Shown here piece by piece: positions 17,659 to 26,771 of a stretch of DNA of 64,000 nucleotides. Position numbers and translations under genes: made by a program. Each line of letters opens with the position of its first letter. The stretch's first letter is position 1. The notes below the pieces were generated by a model. It was not told the origin of the DNA and did no database searches. It saw only the letters and a program-made list of their open reading frames with translations. Origin of the DNA: JACWAE01 sp963847595 (GTDB taxonomy: Bacteria; Chloroflexota; Dehalococcoidia; SZUA-161); contig CAWKAJ010000001.1 of assembly GCA_963847595.1 (NCBI GenBank), positions 682,001 to 746,000 on the forward strand, in the 5' to 3' direction.

Positions 17659-18498
17659 TCACCGTAAGAGGGCCACATAGCTATTCAGAGCTACGCCCAG
17701 CGAATCGGCCACCGGCTTACACTTAGCCTTCAGCAGATAAAACACCCTGCCTTCGGGAGTCAGCTCCGAGAGAGTTTCCCAATACCCCATACCCTTTGCC
17801 AGCACCAGGTCGGCAGCCTCAAACTCTGCCTTGAATTCCTCAGAAGCCATAGCCATATCTACCCCGGGGGTATCGGTGCCAGTGGTGATCACCCTGGATA
17901 GCTCCTCTGCCAGACCAAACCTCTCCAGGTCATCAAGTGTCATATCGTTCTGAACAGGCGAATCTTTTACTACATAGGTAACGGAGGCGAAATCCTCCAG
18001 CCTCTCCACAAGAGGCAGGTCAAAGAAGACCTCGCCGGCATTGTCCGCCAGGTAAAGAATAGCCTTTGCGTTTTCCAGTTTCTTTTCCAACCGCGGTGTG
18101 TCGTCAATGGCAAACTCAACCGGCATCTGCAGACCTTCCTTGATTTGCTTCATATCTTTGAAGAAGTCTATATTGTTCCCCCTGACCGCCAATACAATGC
18201 GGTTCCTTAGACTGCCCTCATGGTCGGTCTGCCAGCCTCGACGCAGGCTCTTGGCCATATCCACTTCCGATTCCTTCATGCGGCTGTAAGGGTCGGCATT
18301 TCCGGTCACCTCTCTAACAACACGATGCAGCAAGGTGGCAACAGCGATGGAGGTCTTATCAGTAGAGAACTCGCGACCCAGAAGCCTCAGCCCCTGGTCT
18401 ATCGCCTCCACCCTCAGCGCATAGTCCTCGGTGGCCAGTTCAGCAGCCTGGCGCACCAGATTAGCGAGACAAGGATAGCATTCTTTTGTAGCTTTCAC
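17659..18498 (-). CDS. DUF89 family damage-control phosphatase-like protein
   Basis: The N-terminus shows the CYPCLANLVRQA pattern seen in archaeal-type DUF89 proteins, where cysteines lie near the metal site. The core motifs LYLADNAGEVFFD (Asp and Asn metal ligands), VKDSPVQNDMTLDD and LVLAKGMGYWETLSE are those of the metal-dependent DUF89 phosphatases. The family hydrolyses damaged phosphometabolites. The substrate here is unknown. It is 279 residues long and sits between the sensor kinase and the MEMO gene in one operon. Confidence 0.85.
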   Translation of the reverse strand: MKATKECYPCLANLVRQAAELATEDYALRVEAIDQGLRLLGREFSTDKTSIAVATLLHRVVREVTGNADPYSRMKESEVDMAKSLRRGWQTDHEGSLRNRIVLAVRGNNIDFFKDMKQIKEGLQMPVEFAIDDTPRLEKKLENAKAILYLADNAGEVFFDLPLVERLEDFASVTYVVKDSPVQNDMTLDDLERFGLAEELSRVITTGTDTPGVDMAMASEEFKAEFEAADLVLAKGMGYWETLSELTPEGRVFYLLKAKCKPVADSLGVALNSYVALLR

Positions 18499-18519
18499 TT
18501 ATATCAATCTTCTACGATA

Positions 18520-20982
18520 TTATATCGGCGCCTCAACCGTGACCGTGGTACCACTTCCAGGTTCCGACTCAACCTTCAAGCTGCCGTTCAGCAACTGGAT
18601 TCTCTCTTGCATTCCGGCTAGGCCTAACCTGCCTGCTTTGACCAGATCACCCATTGTTTCAGGGAGAGCGAACCCTTTGCCATTATCACTGACCGTTATC
18701 CTGGTTTTCTTGTCCTCGAATTCCACTTTAACCTCAGCCTTGGTTGCCTGAGAATGCCTACGTACATTGCTCAGCGCCTCCTGAGCTATGCGGAACAATA
18801 CCAGTTCCACTTCCGCAGGGAGTCGCCTTTCTATCCCAAATGCCTTGACATCGACACTTATCTCGGAAGGCACCTGAGAGGCCAGCCATTCCAGCGCCGG
18901 AACCAGGCCCAGCCTGTCTAGAGTAGCAGGCCGAAGGTCGTGGCTCAAGCGCCGCACGCCTTCCATTATGCTGTTAATCTGCTGCCTGAGATTCTCCAGG
19001 CGCAATCGTTCCTCATCCGACAGCCCTTTGCTGCTGGAAGCAAGTTCATCCAACTGACGGGCTAGGACAACCATGTACTGGATAGTATCGTCGTGAAGCT
19101 CACGGGCAATGCGTTTCCTCTCCTCCTCCTGTGCCCTGTTAATCTGGCGCAAGTAGAATTGCAGATTCTCCCTCATCCGCTTTTCTTCTGTCACATCCCT
19201 AGCGATATGCTGGAAGGCAACAGGCCTTCCAGCCTCTGTCACCAGGTTAGTGGTGATCATCAGGATCGCCTCGGTGCCGTCCTTCCTCAATATGCGCTGT
19301 TCATATGGCTGTGCTACAGGTTCGTTTTTCAACAATCTGCGCCTTATATCTTTAGCCATAATGAGGCCCTCGTCCGAAAGAAAAGCGCTGACATTCAGTT
19401 TATTCGTCTGCAACAGCTCTTCCACAGTGTACCCCGTAAGTTTTTCGCTCGCCTTATTGGCAGCTATAATATTGCCTTCCAGATCATGAACCCATATGGC
19501 ATCATTGGCGTTCTCAAATAGCTCACGATATCTCTCCTCCGACACGCGCAGTTGCCCTGTCACTTCACGCTGCTCTTGGTAAAGGCGCGCGTTGGCGATA
19601 GAGTTGCCTATCTGACTCCCCAGGGCAGTCAACAGACTAACGTCCTCAGCGAGAAAATCGCGGGGACGACGCTGAGCTATCCAGATAGTGCCAACAACAC
19701 GGCCCCCGAAACTCATAGGCACGATCACTTCGCTCTCTATCTTCATTTCCTTGATTTGTGGCACATACGACGCCGTGTCGGTAGTTACATTCTTTACTAT
19801 CAAAGGCTCGCCTGTTCTGGCCACTTTTCCGTTAAAGCCTTCTCCGACCTTAGTCCTATCCACCGACTCCGCAAACTTCTTGGATACCCCCTCATAGGCC
19901 ATAAGCACCAACTCCTGAGACCCCTCATCCAGCGAGAATATCAGCCCCACATCCACCTCCATTATCTTCATAACCATATCAATCGCCTTATGCAAAACCT
20001 GTTCCAACTCCAGAGACTCCGCCAGAACAGTAGAGATCGCATTAAGCCTGGTTAGCCTTTCTTCAGATTCACGAATTTGATTGGTTACTTCCTTCTCCTG
20101 TTCATATAAACGTGCGTTCTCAACAGCAACGCCAATCTGATTGCCTATGGCGGTAAGCAATTCTACCTCATCCTGACGAAACCGTCGGGAACTGTGCACT
20201 GCCGCACAGAGAGTGCCCACAACCTTTCCTTTGGACTTAAGGGGGACTATAAGCTGGGCCTCTATCCCTTCCGCAACCACTGCCGCCTTGGTAACGCTGG
20301 GGTCTTGAGATACGTCCTCCACAATCAGCGGCTCCCCTGTCTCCGCCACCCTGCCATTAAAGCCCTGCCCAAGCTTAATCCTGCTTATACTCTGGACAAA
20401 TCCTGGTGATAGCCCTCGCTGCGCAGCTACAGTGAGTTCCCCAGCCTCCTTATTCAAAAGAAACACCATGGCAGCGTCTACTTTCATTACATTTATGACG
20501 CTGTCAATACTGCTGCTCAATACCTGGCCCAGCTCCAAAGACTGGGATACCACTCCGGAAATCTCATTGAGCACGGAAAATTGAATGCGGCGCTCCCGTT
20601 CCTTTCGCAACGAGCCGAAGGATAGGGCTACCACAGCGCCAACAACGAAGACGCCTACAGTCTCGACTACAGCGTCGGTAGCGTGTTCCGAGATCAAGAT
20701 TGCGCGAGGGAGCATACAGGCAAGGGCGACTAACGAGACAACAATAGCCCCTCTTTGCCCGAAGAGAAACCCGGCCAAGAAAATTGGGATTAGATAAAGT
20801 ATTCTCTCAAACGCATGCTGATCCAGGCCGAGGTTTTCCAAAATTTGGGCAAGGAAGGCCGGATGCTGTATGGCCTCATAGTAGTGGGGTATCGTAATGA
20901 GTACAAGTACGACTAAGATAAGCCAAAACCCAGGCCTACGAATAACAGCAGGCAACCAGCTTAACGATAGTCGTCGTACCAC
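18520..20982 (-). CDS. Membrane sensor histidine kinase with two GAF and one PAS domain (NarL-partner type)
   Basis: An 820-residue kinase. N-terminal hydrophobic segments (about residues 15-120) are followed by a GAF domain (about 145-295), a second GAF domain (about 310-465), a PAS domain (about 480-600), a HisKA_3 dimerisation domain with the phospho-His in IARELHDDTIQ, and an ATPase domain (VRRHSQATKAEV, DNGKGF, GLAGMQERI). The paralogous GAF pair suggests internal duplication. It follows the response regulator gene with a 33-base gap, so the two form a two-component system. The signal is unknown. Confidence 0.93.
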   Translation of the reverse strand: MVRRLSLSWLPAVIRRPGFWLILVVLVLITIPHYYEAIQHPAFLAQILENLGLDQHAFERILYLIPIFLAGFLFGQRGAIVVSLVALACMLPRAILISEHATDAVVETVGVFVVGAVVALSFGSLRKERERRIQFSVLNEISGVVSQSLELGQVLSSSIDSVINVMKVDAAMVFLLNKEAGELTVAAQRGLSPGFVQSISRIKLGQGFNGRVAETGEPLIVEDVSQDPSVTKAAVVAEGIEAQLIVPLKSKGKVVGTLCAAVHSSRRFRQDEVELLTAIGNQIGVAVENARLYEQEKEVTNQIRESEERLTRLNAISTVLAESLELEQVLHKAIDMVMKIMEVDVGLIFSLDEGSQELVLMAYEGVSKKFAESVDRTKVGEGFNGKVARTGEPLIVKNVTTDTASYVPQIKEMKIESEVIVPMSFGGRVVGTIWIAQRRPRDFLAEDVSLLTALGSQIGNSIANARLYQEQREVTGQLRVSEERYRELFENANDAIWVHDLEGNIIAANKASEKLTGYTVEELLQTNKLNVSAFLSDEGLIMAKDIRRRLLKNEPVAQPYEQRILRKDGTEAILMITTNLVTEAGRPVAFQHIARDVTEEKRMRENLQFYLRQINRAQEEERKRIARELHDDTIQYMVVLARQLDELASSSKGLSDEERLRLENLRQQINSIMEGVRRLSHDLRPATLDRLGLVPALEWLASQVPSEISVDVKAFGIERRLPAEVELVLFRIAQEALSNVRRHSQATKAEVKVEFEDKKTRITVSDNGKGFALPETMGDLVKAGRLGLAGMQERIQLLNGSLKVESEPGSGTTVTVEAPI

Positions 20983-21015
20983 CTACACACCACGAACACC
21001 CCGAAGGGGCAATCA

Positions 21016-21681
21016 TCAGCGGACATCATCAAGGGTGACCCAACCTTCTTTCAAAGCACGCACCACTGCTTCAGTCCGCGAGCCAACCTGCAGTTTATTG
21101 AAGATATGTCCCAGGTGGCCCTGAACTGTACGTATACTGAGACAGAGTTTCTCAGCGATATCCTGGTTACTCAAGCCCTTGGCCGCCAGCTTTAGCACCT
21201 CCATTTCACGATCGCTGAGCACCCCCGACGGCTCCTGACCTTCTGGCTTGCTGGAGGTGGAAACAAAACGGTTCAGTACCTTGCGAGCAATTGAGGGATG
21301 AAGCACAGACTCTCCGGAGTATACTGCTCTGATAGCATCGATTAGCTCGCGGCTGCGAATACTCTTTAACAGGTAGCCAGCAGCCCCAGCCTCCAGCAGG
21401 CTGAAGATGAACTGGTCATCGTCATACGCGCTGAGTATCAGAACGTTTATAGAAGGCCAAGCTGTCTTGATTCGCTTCGTAGCTTCGATGCCATCCATTT
21501 TGGGCATGGCGATGTCGATTATGGCAACATCTGGTTTCAGGCTGGCAGCCAGATTGACTGCCTCCTCGCCGTCTCCAGCTTCCCCGACTACTTCCATATC
21601 AGGCTCCTGCTCGAGGATACGGCGGGTGCCTTCACGCACTACTGCATGATCGTCAGCAATCAGGACCTTGATTTTAGCCAA
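21016..21681 (-). CDS. NarL/FixJ-type response regulator
   Basis: The receiver domain has Asp10-Asp11, the phosphoacceptor Asp56 in IIDIAMP and the conserved Thr/Lys region (LILSAY, LLKSIRS). The C-terminal LuxR-type helix-turn-helix (LSDREMEVLKLAAKGLSNQD) spans about residues 150-205. It is 221 residues long, normal for the family. Translation begins at TTG 21681 after GGGGGA. It is the first gene of the operon with the sensor kinase. The targets are not evident from the window. Confidence 0.94.
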   Translation of the reverse strand: MAKIKVLIADDHAVVREGTRRILEQEPDMEVVGEAGDGEEAVNLAASLKPDVAIIDIAMPKMDGIEATKRIKTAWPSINVLILSAYDDDQFIFSLLEAGAAGYLLKSIRSRELIDAIRAVYSGESVLHPSIARKVLNRFVSTSSKPEGQEPSGVLSDREMEVLKLAAKGLSNQDIAEKLCLSIRTVQGHLGHIFNKLQVGSRTEAVVRALKEGWVTLDDVR

Positions 21682-22232
21682 ACAACATCCCCCTGCCTGC
21701 CATTATTTGTCATTATATCACACTCCCTCTCAATCATACGTGGGCAAAAACAAGATAGGTATTAACCTATCAATTAACCATCCTCCTTATTCCACTGATA
21801 GGCTTTGGCGCCTACCAATCTGTAGCTCCATGCGAGCTTTCTGCGAGATAAAATGACGTTGCCGTGAAAGCGAGCAGCATAACACATGACAGAGAGCACC
21901 CAAGATAGAGGTTCCCGGGCAAGAAACATTGACACCTCTGCCAGAGCAACCTGGCAAGACAGTCAGGACTTCCCGATAGGTATTTTTACTTATTTCGTAG
22001 CCGCTCCATCAGGCATAAATGCCTATTTTCCATCAACTAGGAACGAGCACAACTGCGGAAGTCAGCTTTATCCCCAGAGTGTTAACCTGAAAGTGAGGGC
22101 ATGGAAGAATTTCCCTTTAATTGGTCTGATTATTTCGGCTCATATCTTTTCTTTGTTCATTCAGTTATCTTGTGGTTTTAGTATCAAGTTAGTACCTTTT
22201 GAGCTAAAGGCAGCCACAAAGGAGGTCTAGCG
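21682..22232. other. 551-base gap without a supported gene
   Basis: A minus-strand extended -10 (TGTGATATAAT; TATAAT complement at 21712-21717) lies about 30 bases before the response regulator start and is the only clear signal. A 114-codon plus-strand frame (21886-22230) has no ribosome site and no family-like composition and is not accepted. AAAGGAGGT at 22218-22226 belongs to the next gene. Confidence 0.6.
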
Positions 22233-22616
22233 ATGGAAGGGAGACTAAGACGCTTGGTGGAGGGAGGTGCCAGCAAGGAAGAGGGGCTCACCAAGAAAAG
22301 CGGTGCTGACTTCTGGGCAGGGAAAACGCCCTGCTGGGAGATGTGCCACTGCCCCCCAGCGATAAGGGATGAGTGCCCGGCTAGCAAGTACACTTCTTTG
22401 CCTTGCTGGGAGATAGAGGGCACGTATTCCAAGCTCCAGATGAAAGGCAACGTTGCCACAGGGACTGACACAAGTATCTGCGAGGTTTGCCGCGTTCACA
22501 AGATGTATGGCAATGACAAGCCTATAGAGCTGAAGCTACGCGGCAGAGGCATTGACGTCGCTATTAACAGTTCCCCAGAGCGCGGGGCAAAAATGGGTAT
22601 AAAAAGGGGGAAATAA
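22233..22616 (+). CDS. Two-CW domain cysteine-rich small protein
   Basis: This 127-residue protein has two CW-type motifs, PCWEMCHCPPAIRDECPA (about residues 34-51) and PCWEIEGTYSKL (about 58-69), and then CEVCRVHKMYG (about 88-98). This matches the two-CW domain seen as a small stand-alone unit or sensor module in anaerobes, presumably binding a metal or cluster. It precedes the Hdr-Mvh cluster on the same strand, separated by 311 bases with a hairpin, so co-regulation is possible but not shown. The start is set by AAAGGAGGT. Confidence 0.75.
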   Translation: MEGRLRRLVEGGASKEEGLTKKSGADFWAGKTPCWEMCHCPPAIRDECPASKYTSLPCWEIEGTYSKLQMKGNVATGTDTSICEVCRVHKMYGNDKPIELKLRGRGIDVAINSSPERGAKMGIKRGK

Positions 22617-22927
22617 GCCGCAGAATCCCGTTGAGAAAACCCCAGCGGTAGGTAGAGAACAGAAAAATACGTGCAGCAGCACAGATTATATGATAGAATA
22701 GATAGAGCGGATAATAGAGAGTACGTGCGCAAGCATGTACTATATGACAAAACGAACTCGAAGCCAAAATTCAACGATCATGGTATCTAATATTTGGGCA
22801 AGGAAAAGAAATTGATTAGAGCATTCAGTCCAGGGAGGACTATTGGGGAGGGGGCAGGATAGCCCCCTATTTATTTGTTATTTGCTTTTGACAAGCCGGG
22901 TCTATCATAAAAAGATGGGGGTGTGCG
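22617..22927. other. 311-base gap before the Hdr cluster
   Basis: No gene is supported here. The gap contains an imperfect palindrome GTACGTGC/GCATGTAC (22721-22740) and a terminator-like hairpin at 22850-22867. A TTGACA at 22888-22893 has no well-spaced -10 partner. Confidence 0.5.
22850..22867 (+). terminator. Hairpin with T-rich tail about 60 bases before hdrC
   Basis: GGGGGC (22850-22855) pairs with GCCCCC (22862-22867) and is followed by a T-rich stretch from 22868. It could end the two-CW transcript or act as an attenuator for the Hdr cluster. Confidence 0.5.
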
Positions 22928-23497
22928 ATGGAGACCAAGGAGAAAACCGGCAGCACTTTTGTAGATGAGATCTGCAGCATCCCCGGCGGCGAAGAGATAC
23001 GACTGTGCATCCAATGCGGGACTTGCACCGGGTCTTGTCCCAACGCTGACAAGATGCAATACGCGCCCAGGCAGCTTATCGCAATGGCACGGGCCGGCAT
23101 GCGGGATGAGGTCTTATCCAGCAACTCCATGTGGTACTGTGCTTCCTGCTACCTCTGCACAGTGCGTTGCCCCAGGGACATCAAACCAACAGACCTGATG
23201 CACGTCCTGGAGTGCCTGGCTGATCGCCACGGCTTAAGCTCCAAGAAGTCAAAGATGCCCATTATGTATCGAACCTTCAGCAACCTCGTATACGGTACTG
23301 GTGGCATGCCCGAGGTGGGTTTCATGATGCGATACTACCTCAAGACCAACCCCTTCAGTGCTATGAGTATGATTCCCACGGCAATTGGCATGCTCAGGCA
23401 CGGACGCCTGTCCTTCAAATCAAGAAAGCTGAAGCCAGAGTCACAGCAGCAGCTTAAAACAATCCTCGACAAAGCTAAGGAACTGGGAGGAGCATAA
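22928..23497 (+). CDS. hdrC: Heterodisulfide reductase-like subunit C (two [4Fe-4S])
   Basis: HdrC is a small iron-sulfur protein that passes electrons between HdrA and HdrB in the soluble electron-bifurcating complex. Two CxxCxxCxxxC motifs are seen, CIQCGTCTGSC (Cys27, 30, 33, 37) and CASCYLCTVRC (Cys71, 74, 77, 81), each followed by Pro. At 189 residues the length is normal. The stop codon overlaps the start of hdrB (TAATG), showing translational coupling. In a bacterium without coenzyme M/B the complex presumably reduces another disulfide or acceptor; that acceptor is unknown. Confidence 0.94.
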   Translation: METKEKTGSTFVDEICSIPGGEEIRLCIQCGTCTGSCPNADKMQYAPRQLIAMARAGMRDEVLSSNSMWYCASCYLCTVRCPRDIKPTDLMHVLECLADRHGLSSKKSKMPIMYRTFSNLVYGTGGMPEVGFMMRYYLKTNPFSAMSMIPTAIGMLRHGRLSFKSRKLKPESQQQLKTILDKAKELGGA

Positions 23498-24387
23498 TGA
23501 AATATTATACCTATTTCCCCGGTTGTTCCTGCGAAGAGGGTACCGCCACGGCATATGGCATGTCATCTCTGGCTGTGGCTAAGGCGCTAGACGTTGACCT
23601 CATCGAGCTTGAGGATTGGAACTGTTGTGGGTCTTCCCCCTACAACTCCGTCGATGAACTGGGCTCGTTATGTCTAGCGGCTCGTAACCTGGCTCTGGCT
23701 GAAAAGAAAGGTTTTGATGTAGTAACACCGTGTAGCTCCTGCTATATCATGCTCGACAGGGTGAACCATCATCTTAAGGAATCGCCCAAGGTGAAGGCCA
23801 AGGTCGGCGAGGCGCTGACAGCCGGTGGCCTTGAATACCACGGTACGGTGAAGACGCGCCATCTGTTGGATATATTCGCTAACGATGTGGGATATGATGC
23901 AATCAAATCTAAAGTCAGGAGAAACCTGGGTGAACTGAAAGTAGCGCCCTATTATGGCTGCCAGGTAGTGCGCCCCGGGCCAAGCTTCGACCACCCGGAG
24001 AATCCTCAAACGATGGAACGCTTGATAGAGAGCCTCGGTGCAAAAGCCACACCTTTCCCCCTCAAGGCCCGTTGCTGCGGCGGATCCCTGGTCATAGCCG
24101 AGGAGGACGTCGCGCTGGAGCTGACCTACAAACTCCTCGAAAACGCTGTGAGCAATGGAGCCGAATGCATTATTACAGTCTGCCCCCTGTGCCAAGTGAA
24201 TCTGGACGTCTATCAGGGCAAGGTTAACAAGAAATTCAAATCCAATTTCAAAATCCCTGTCCTGTTTTTCACCCAGCTTATGGGTTTGGCCTTTGGCATC
24301 GATAACAAGACCCTGGGTTTGGGAAAATGCGTTGTCTCGCCTGATAAGGTGCTTGCAAAATCATCGACAGCCGTGAAGGGGGGATAG
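23497..24387 (+). CDS. hdrB: Heterodisulfide reductase-like subunit B (two CCG domains)
   Basis: HdrB carries the noncubane iron-sulfur centres where the disulfide substrate is reduced in methanogens. Both CCG-type domains are visible: NCCGSSPYNS plus CSSCY in the first half, and CCGGSLVI plus CPLCQVNL in the second. At 296 residues it is a typical length. It overlaps hdrC by one base and is followed by hdrA after three bases. The conventional cysteines are all encoded as TGC or TGT, so no Sec is used here. Confidence 0.94.
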   Translation: MKYYTYFPGCSCEEGTATAYGMSSLAVAKALDVDLIELEDWNCCGSSPYNSVDELGSLCLAARNLALAEKKGFDVVTPCSSCYIMLDRVNHHLKESPKVKAKVGEALTAGGLEYHGTVKTRHLLDIFANDVGYDAIKSKVRRNLGELKVAPYYGCQVVRPGPSFDHPENPQTMERLIESLGAKATPFPLKARCCGGSLVIAEEDVALELTYKLLENAVSNGAECIITVCPLCQVNLDVYQGKVNKKFKSNFKIPVLFFTQLMGLAFGIDNKTLGLGKCVVSPDKVLAKSSTAVKGG

Positions 24388-24390
24388 AGA

Positions 24391-26352
24391 ATGGATGTAA
24401 GAATCGGCGTCTATGTCTGCGATTGCGGTGCAAACATCGTCGGCACGGTTGATGTTCCGCAGGTAGTTGAATTCGCCAAGGGCCTGCCGGGTGTGGTGGT
24501 AGCCAAGGAATACAAGTTCGTTTGCTCAGACCCCGGCCAGGATATCATCAAGAAGGACATTAAGGAGCAAAAACTAAACCGCATTGTGATAGCGTCGTGT
24601 TCGCCGCGCCTTCATGAGCTAACCTTCAGGCGCCTGCTGGCTAGCGTCGATTTGAACCCCTATTTGATGGAGATGGCGAACATCCGCGAGCAGGATGCCT
24701 GGGTGACTGAAGATAAAGGGCTGGCCACAGTGAAAGCAAAGGCGCTGGTGAGCGCAGCGGTGAAAAAGGTATCGTATCACCAACCTTTAGAGGTCAGAGA
24801 GGTCGCACTTAATCCCAATACCCTGGTGGTAGGTGCCGGCATCGCTGGTATCCAGGCGGCCCTCGAGATTGCTAACTCGGGCCATATGGTTTACCTAGTG
24901 GAGAAAGAGCCTTCCATCGGTGGACACATGGCCCAGCTCGACAAGACGTTTCCTACCCTCGACTGTTCAGCCTGAATACTTACACCGAAGATGGCCTCGG
25001 TGAGGTCACACGAAAACATAAAGATGATGACTTACAGCGAAGTTGCGGAGGTCTCAGGCTACGTGGGCAACTTCAAAGTCAAAATCAAGAGGAATCCACG
25101 TTATGTGGAAGAGGACAAATGCACGGGCTGCGGCGTCTGCAGAGACAAATGCCCTACTAAGGCAAACAATGCGTTCGATGAAGGGCTTGGCATCAGAAAA
25201 GCCATCTACACCCCATTCCCACAAGCAGTGCCCAATATCCCCGTAATAGACAAAGAGCACTGCACCTTCTTCTTGAAAGGCAAGTGTCGTGCGTGCGAGA
25301 AATTCTGTGAGGCTAAGGCCATAAACTTCGAACAAAAAGAGAAAATCGTCGAGGTTGATGTCGGTTCCATCATAGTCACTACTGGCTTCGATTCCCTCGA
25401 CCCATCAGCTATTACGCAGTACGGCTATGGGCGTTATGACAACGTTTATTCAGGGCTGCAGTTCGAGAGAATGAGCAACGCATCAGGGCCAACCAGCGGC
25501 AAGCTACAGCTCAAGGATGGTTCGCAACCCAAGAGCGTGGCCATCTTGCACTGCATAGGCAGCCGAGACAAGGACCACCATGCTTATTGCTCTCGTGTCT
25601 GCTGCATGTATTCCCTGAAGTTCTCCCACATAATAAGGGAGAAGATACCCGATGCCGAAATTTACCAGATGTACATCGACCTTCGCTGCTTCGGCAAAGG
25701 CTACGAGGAGTTCTATAACCGGCTTCAGGAAGAGGGCGTCAACTTCATCAGAGGACGCGCTGGTGAAGTCACTAATGTGGCAGAGAAACCGGAAGAGAAA
25801 GGCAAGCTCATTGTGCTATGTGAAGACACCCTTGCCGGTCGTAAACGGCGCATCCCGGTTGACATGGTTGTCTTGAGCACCGCCGTTGAGCCACGCGCCG
25901 ATGCCGGGGCAGTAGCCAAGATGTTCTCAGTAAGCAGGAGCGCCGATGGCTTCTTCCTGGAGAAACATCCCAAGCTAGACCCGGTGGCTACCGCCACTGA
26001 GGGAATCTTCATCGCCGGCTGCTGCCAGTCTCCGAAGGACATCCCCGACACAGTAGCTCAGGCATCAGCGGCGGCAGCACGTGTGCTGTCCATGATTAGC
26101 AAGGGTAAGGTCGAACTCGAGGCTGCTATTTCGGTCGTCGACGAGAAACTTTGTTCCGGCTGCAAGACATGCCTGGAACTCTGCCCTTATAAGGCAATCA
26201 CGTTTGACGATGTGAAGAAGCTTTCTTACATTAACGAGGCTCTATGTAAAGGTTGTGGCACTTGCGCTGCTGCTTGCCCCAGCGGTGCCATAGTAAGCAA
26301 GCATTTCACCACCGAACAAATCTTAGCGCAAGTTGAGGGAGTGCTAATATGA
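24391..26352 (+). CDS. hdrA: Heterodisulfide reductase-like subunit A, selenoprotein (Sec195)
   Basis: HdrA is the flavin-bifurcating subunit. The gene contains an in-frame TGA at 24973-24975 (residue 195). Reading through gives TLDCSA-Sec-ILTPKM, where HdrA proteins have Cys or, in some methanogens, Sec. Before it are an N-terminal CDCGANI motif and the FAD fold VVGAGIAGIQAALEIANSG. After it are CTGCGVCRDKCP, further FAD segments and two C-terminal ferredoxin clusters (CSGCKTCLELCP, CKGCGTCAAACP). Total length is 653 residues, normal for HdrA. A hairpin with a G-containing loop follows the TGA. The stop overlaps the mvhD start. Taking the two halves as separate genes would split the FAD domain. 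Confidence 0.95.
24983..25002 (+). promoter_or_regulatory. Candidate SECIS hairpin of hdrA
   Basis: Perfect 6-bp stem CACCGA (24983-24988)/TCGGTG (24997-25002) with loop AGATGGCC. The loop has G at the second position and starts 13 bases after the TGA. This fits the bacterial SECIS pattern, though the spacing is at the short end. Confidence 0.75.
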
Positions 26353-26771
26353 GCTTTGAGCCAAAGATTGTGGGGTTCCTGTGCAACTGGTGCTCCTATG
26401 CCGGCGCTGACTTGGCAGGCACCTCACGAAAAAAGTATGCCCCCAATGTGCGTGTAGTCAGGGTAATGTGCAGCGGCAGGGTGGATCCCACATTCGTGGT
26501 CAAAGCCTTCCAATCGGGGGCCGATGGCGTACTGATATGTGGCTGACACATCGGAGAATGTCATTACCTGGAAGGTAATGTGAAGGCCGCGAGGCGAATC
26601 CCCTTGCTTAAGAAGATGCTGGCGCAATTTGGAGTCGAGGACAAGAGGGTGAGGCTGGACTGGGTTTCCGCCTCGGAGGGAGAGCGTTTTGCCTCCATCG
26701 TTAACGATATGACAGAGCAAGTAAGAGAGCTGGGCCCTTTCAGCCGCAATGATGGAGGGAAGCATGGCTAA
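26349..26771 (+). CDS. mvhD: MvhD/FrhD-type [2Fe-2S] subunit, selenoprotein (Sec66)
   Basis: MvhD links the [NiFe] hydrogenase to HdrA. Reading through TGA at 26544-26546 gives LICG-Sec-HIGECHYLEGN. MvhD proteins have GCHPGDCHY here, and VhuD of some methanogens is a known selenoprotein at this position. The N-terminal FLCNWCSYAGADLAG and VMCSGRVDP motifs hold the other cluster ligands. Length is 140 residues, normal. The start overlaps the hdrA stop (ATGA) and the end overlaps mvhG by 8 bases. Without readthrough the protein would be a 65-residue fragment lacking its C-terminal half. Confidence 0.95.
26562..26580 (+). promoter_or_regulatory. Candidate SECIS hairpin of mvhD
   Basis: Perfect 7-bp stem CATTACC (26562-26568)/GGTAATG (26574-26580) with loop TGGAA. 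G is in second position and the loop starts 22 bases after the TGA. Stem, loop and spacing fit the bacterial SECIS consensus well. Confidence 0.85.

Noticed and set aside
21886..22230. 114-codon plus-strand frame in the gap before the two-CW gene.
   Set aside because: No ribosome site and no domain-like composition; it lies in a region with no other sign of coding.
24391..26352. Two separate genes (24391-24975 and 24991-26352) instead of one HdrA.
   Set aside because: The frame is continuous across a single TGA at a conserved Cys/Sec position, and the FAD domain would be split; the 24991 ATG lies inside the SECIS-like hairpin and has no ribosome site.
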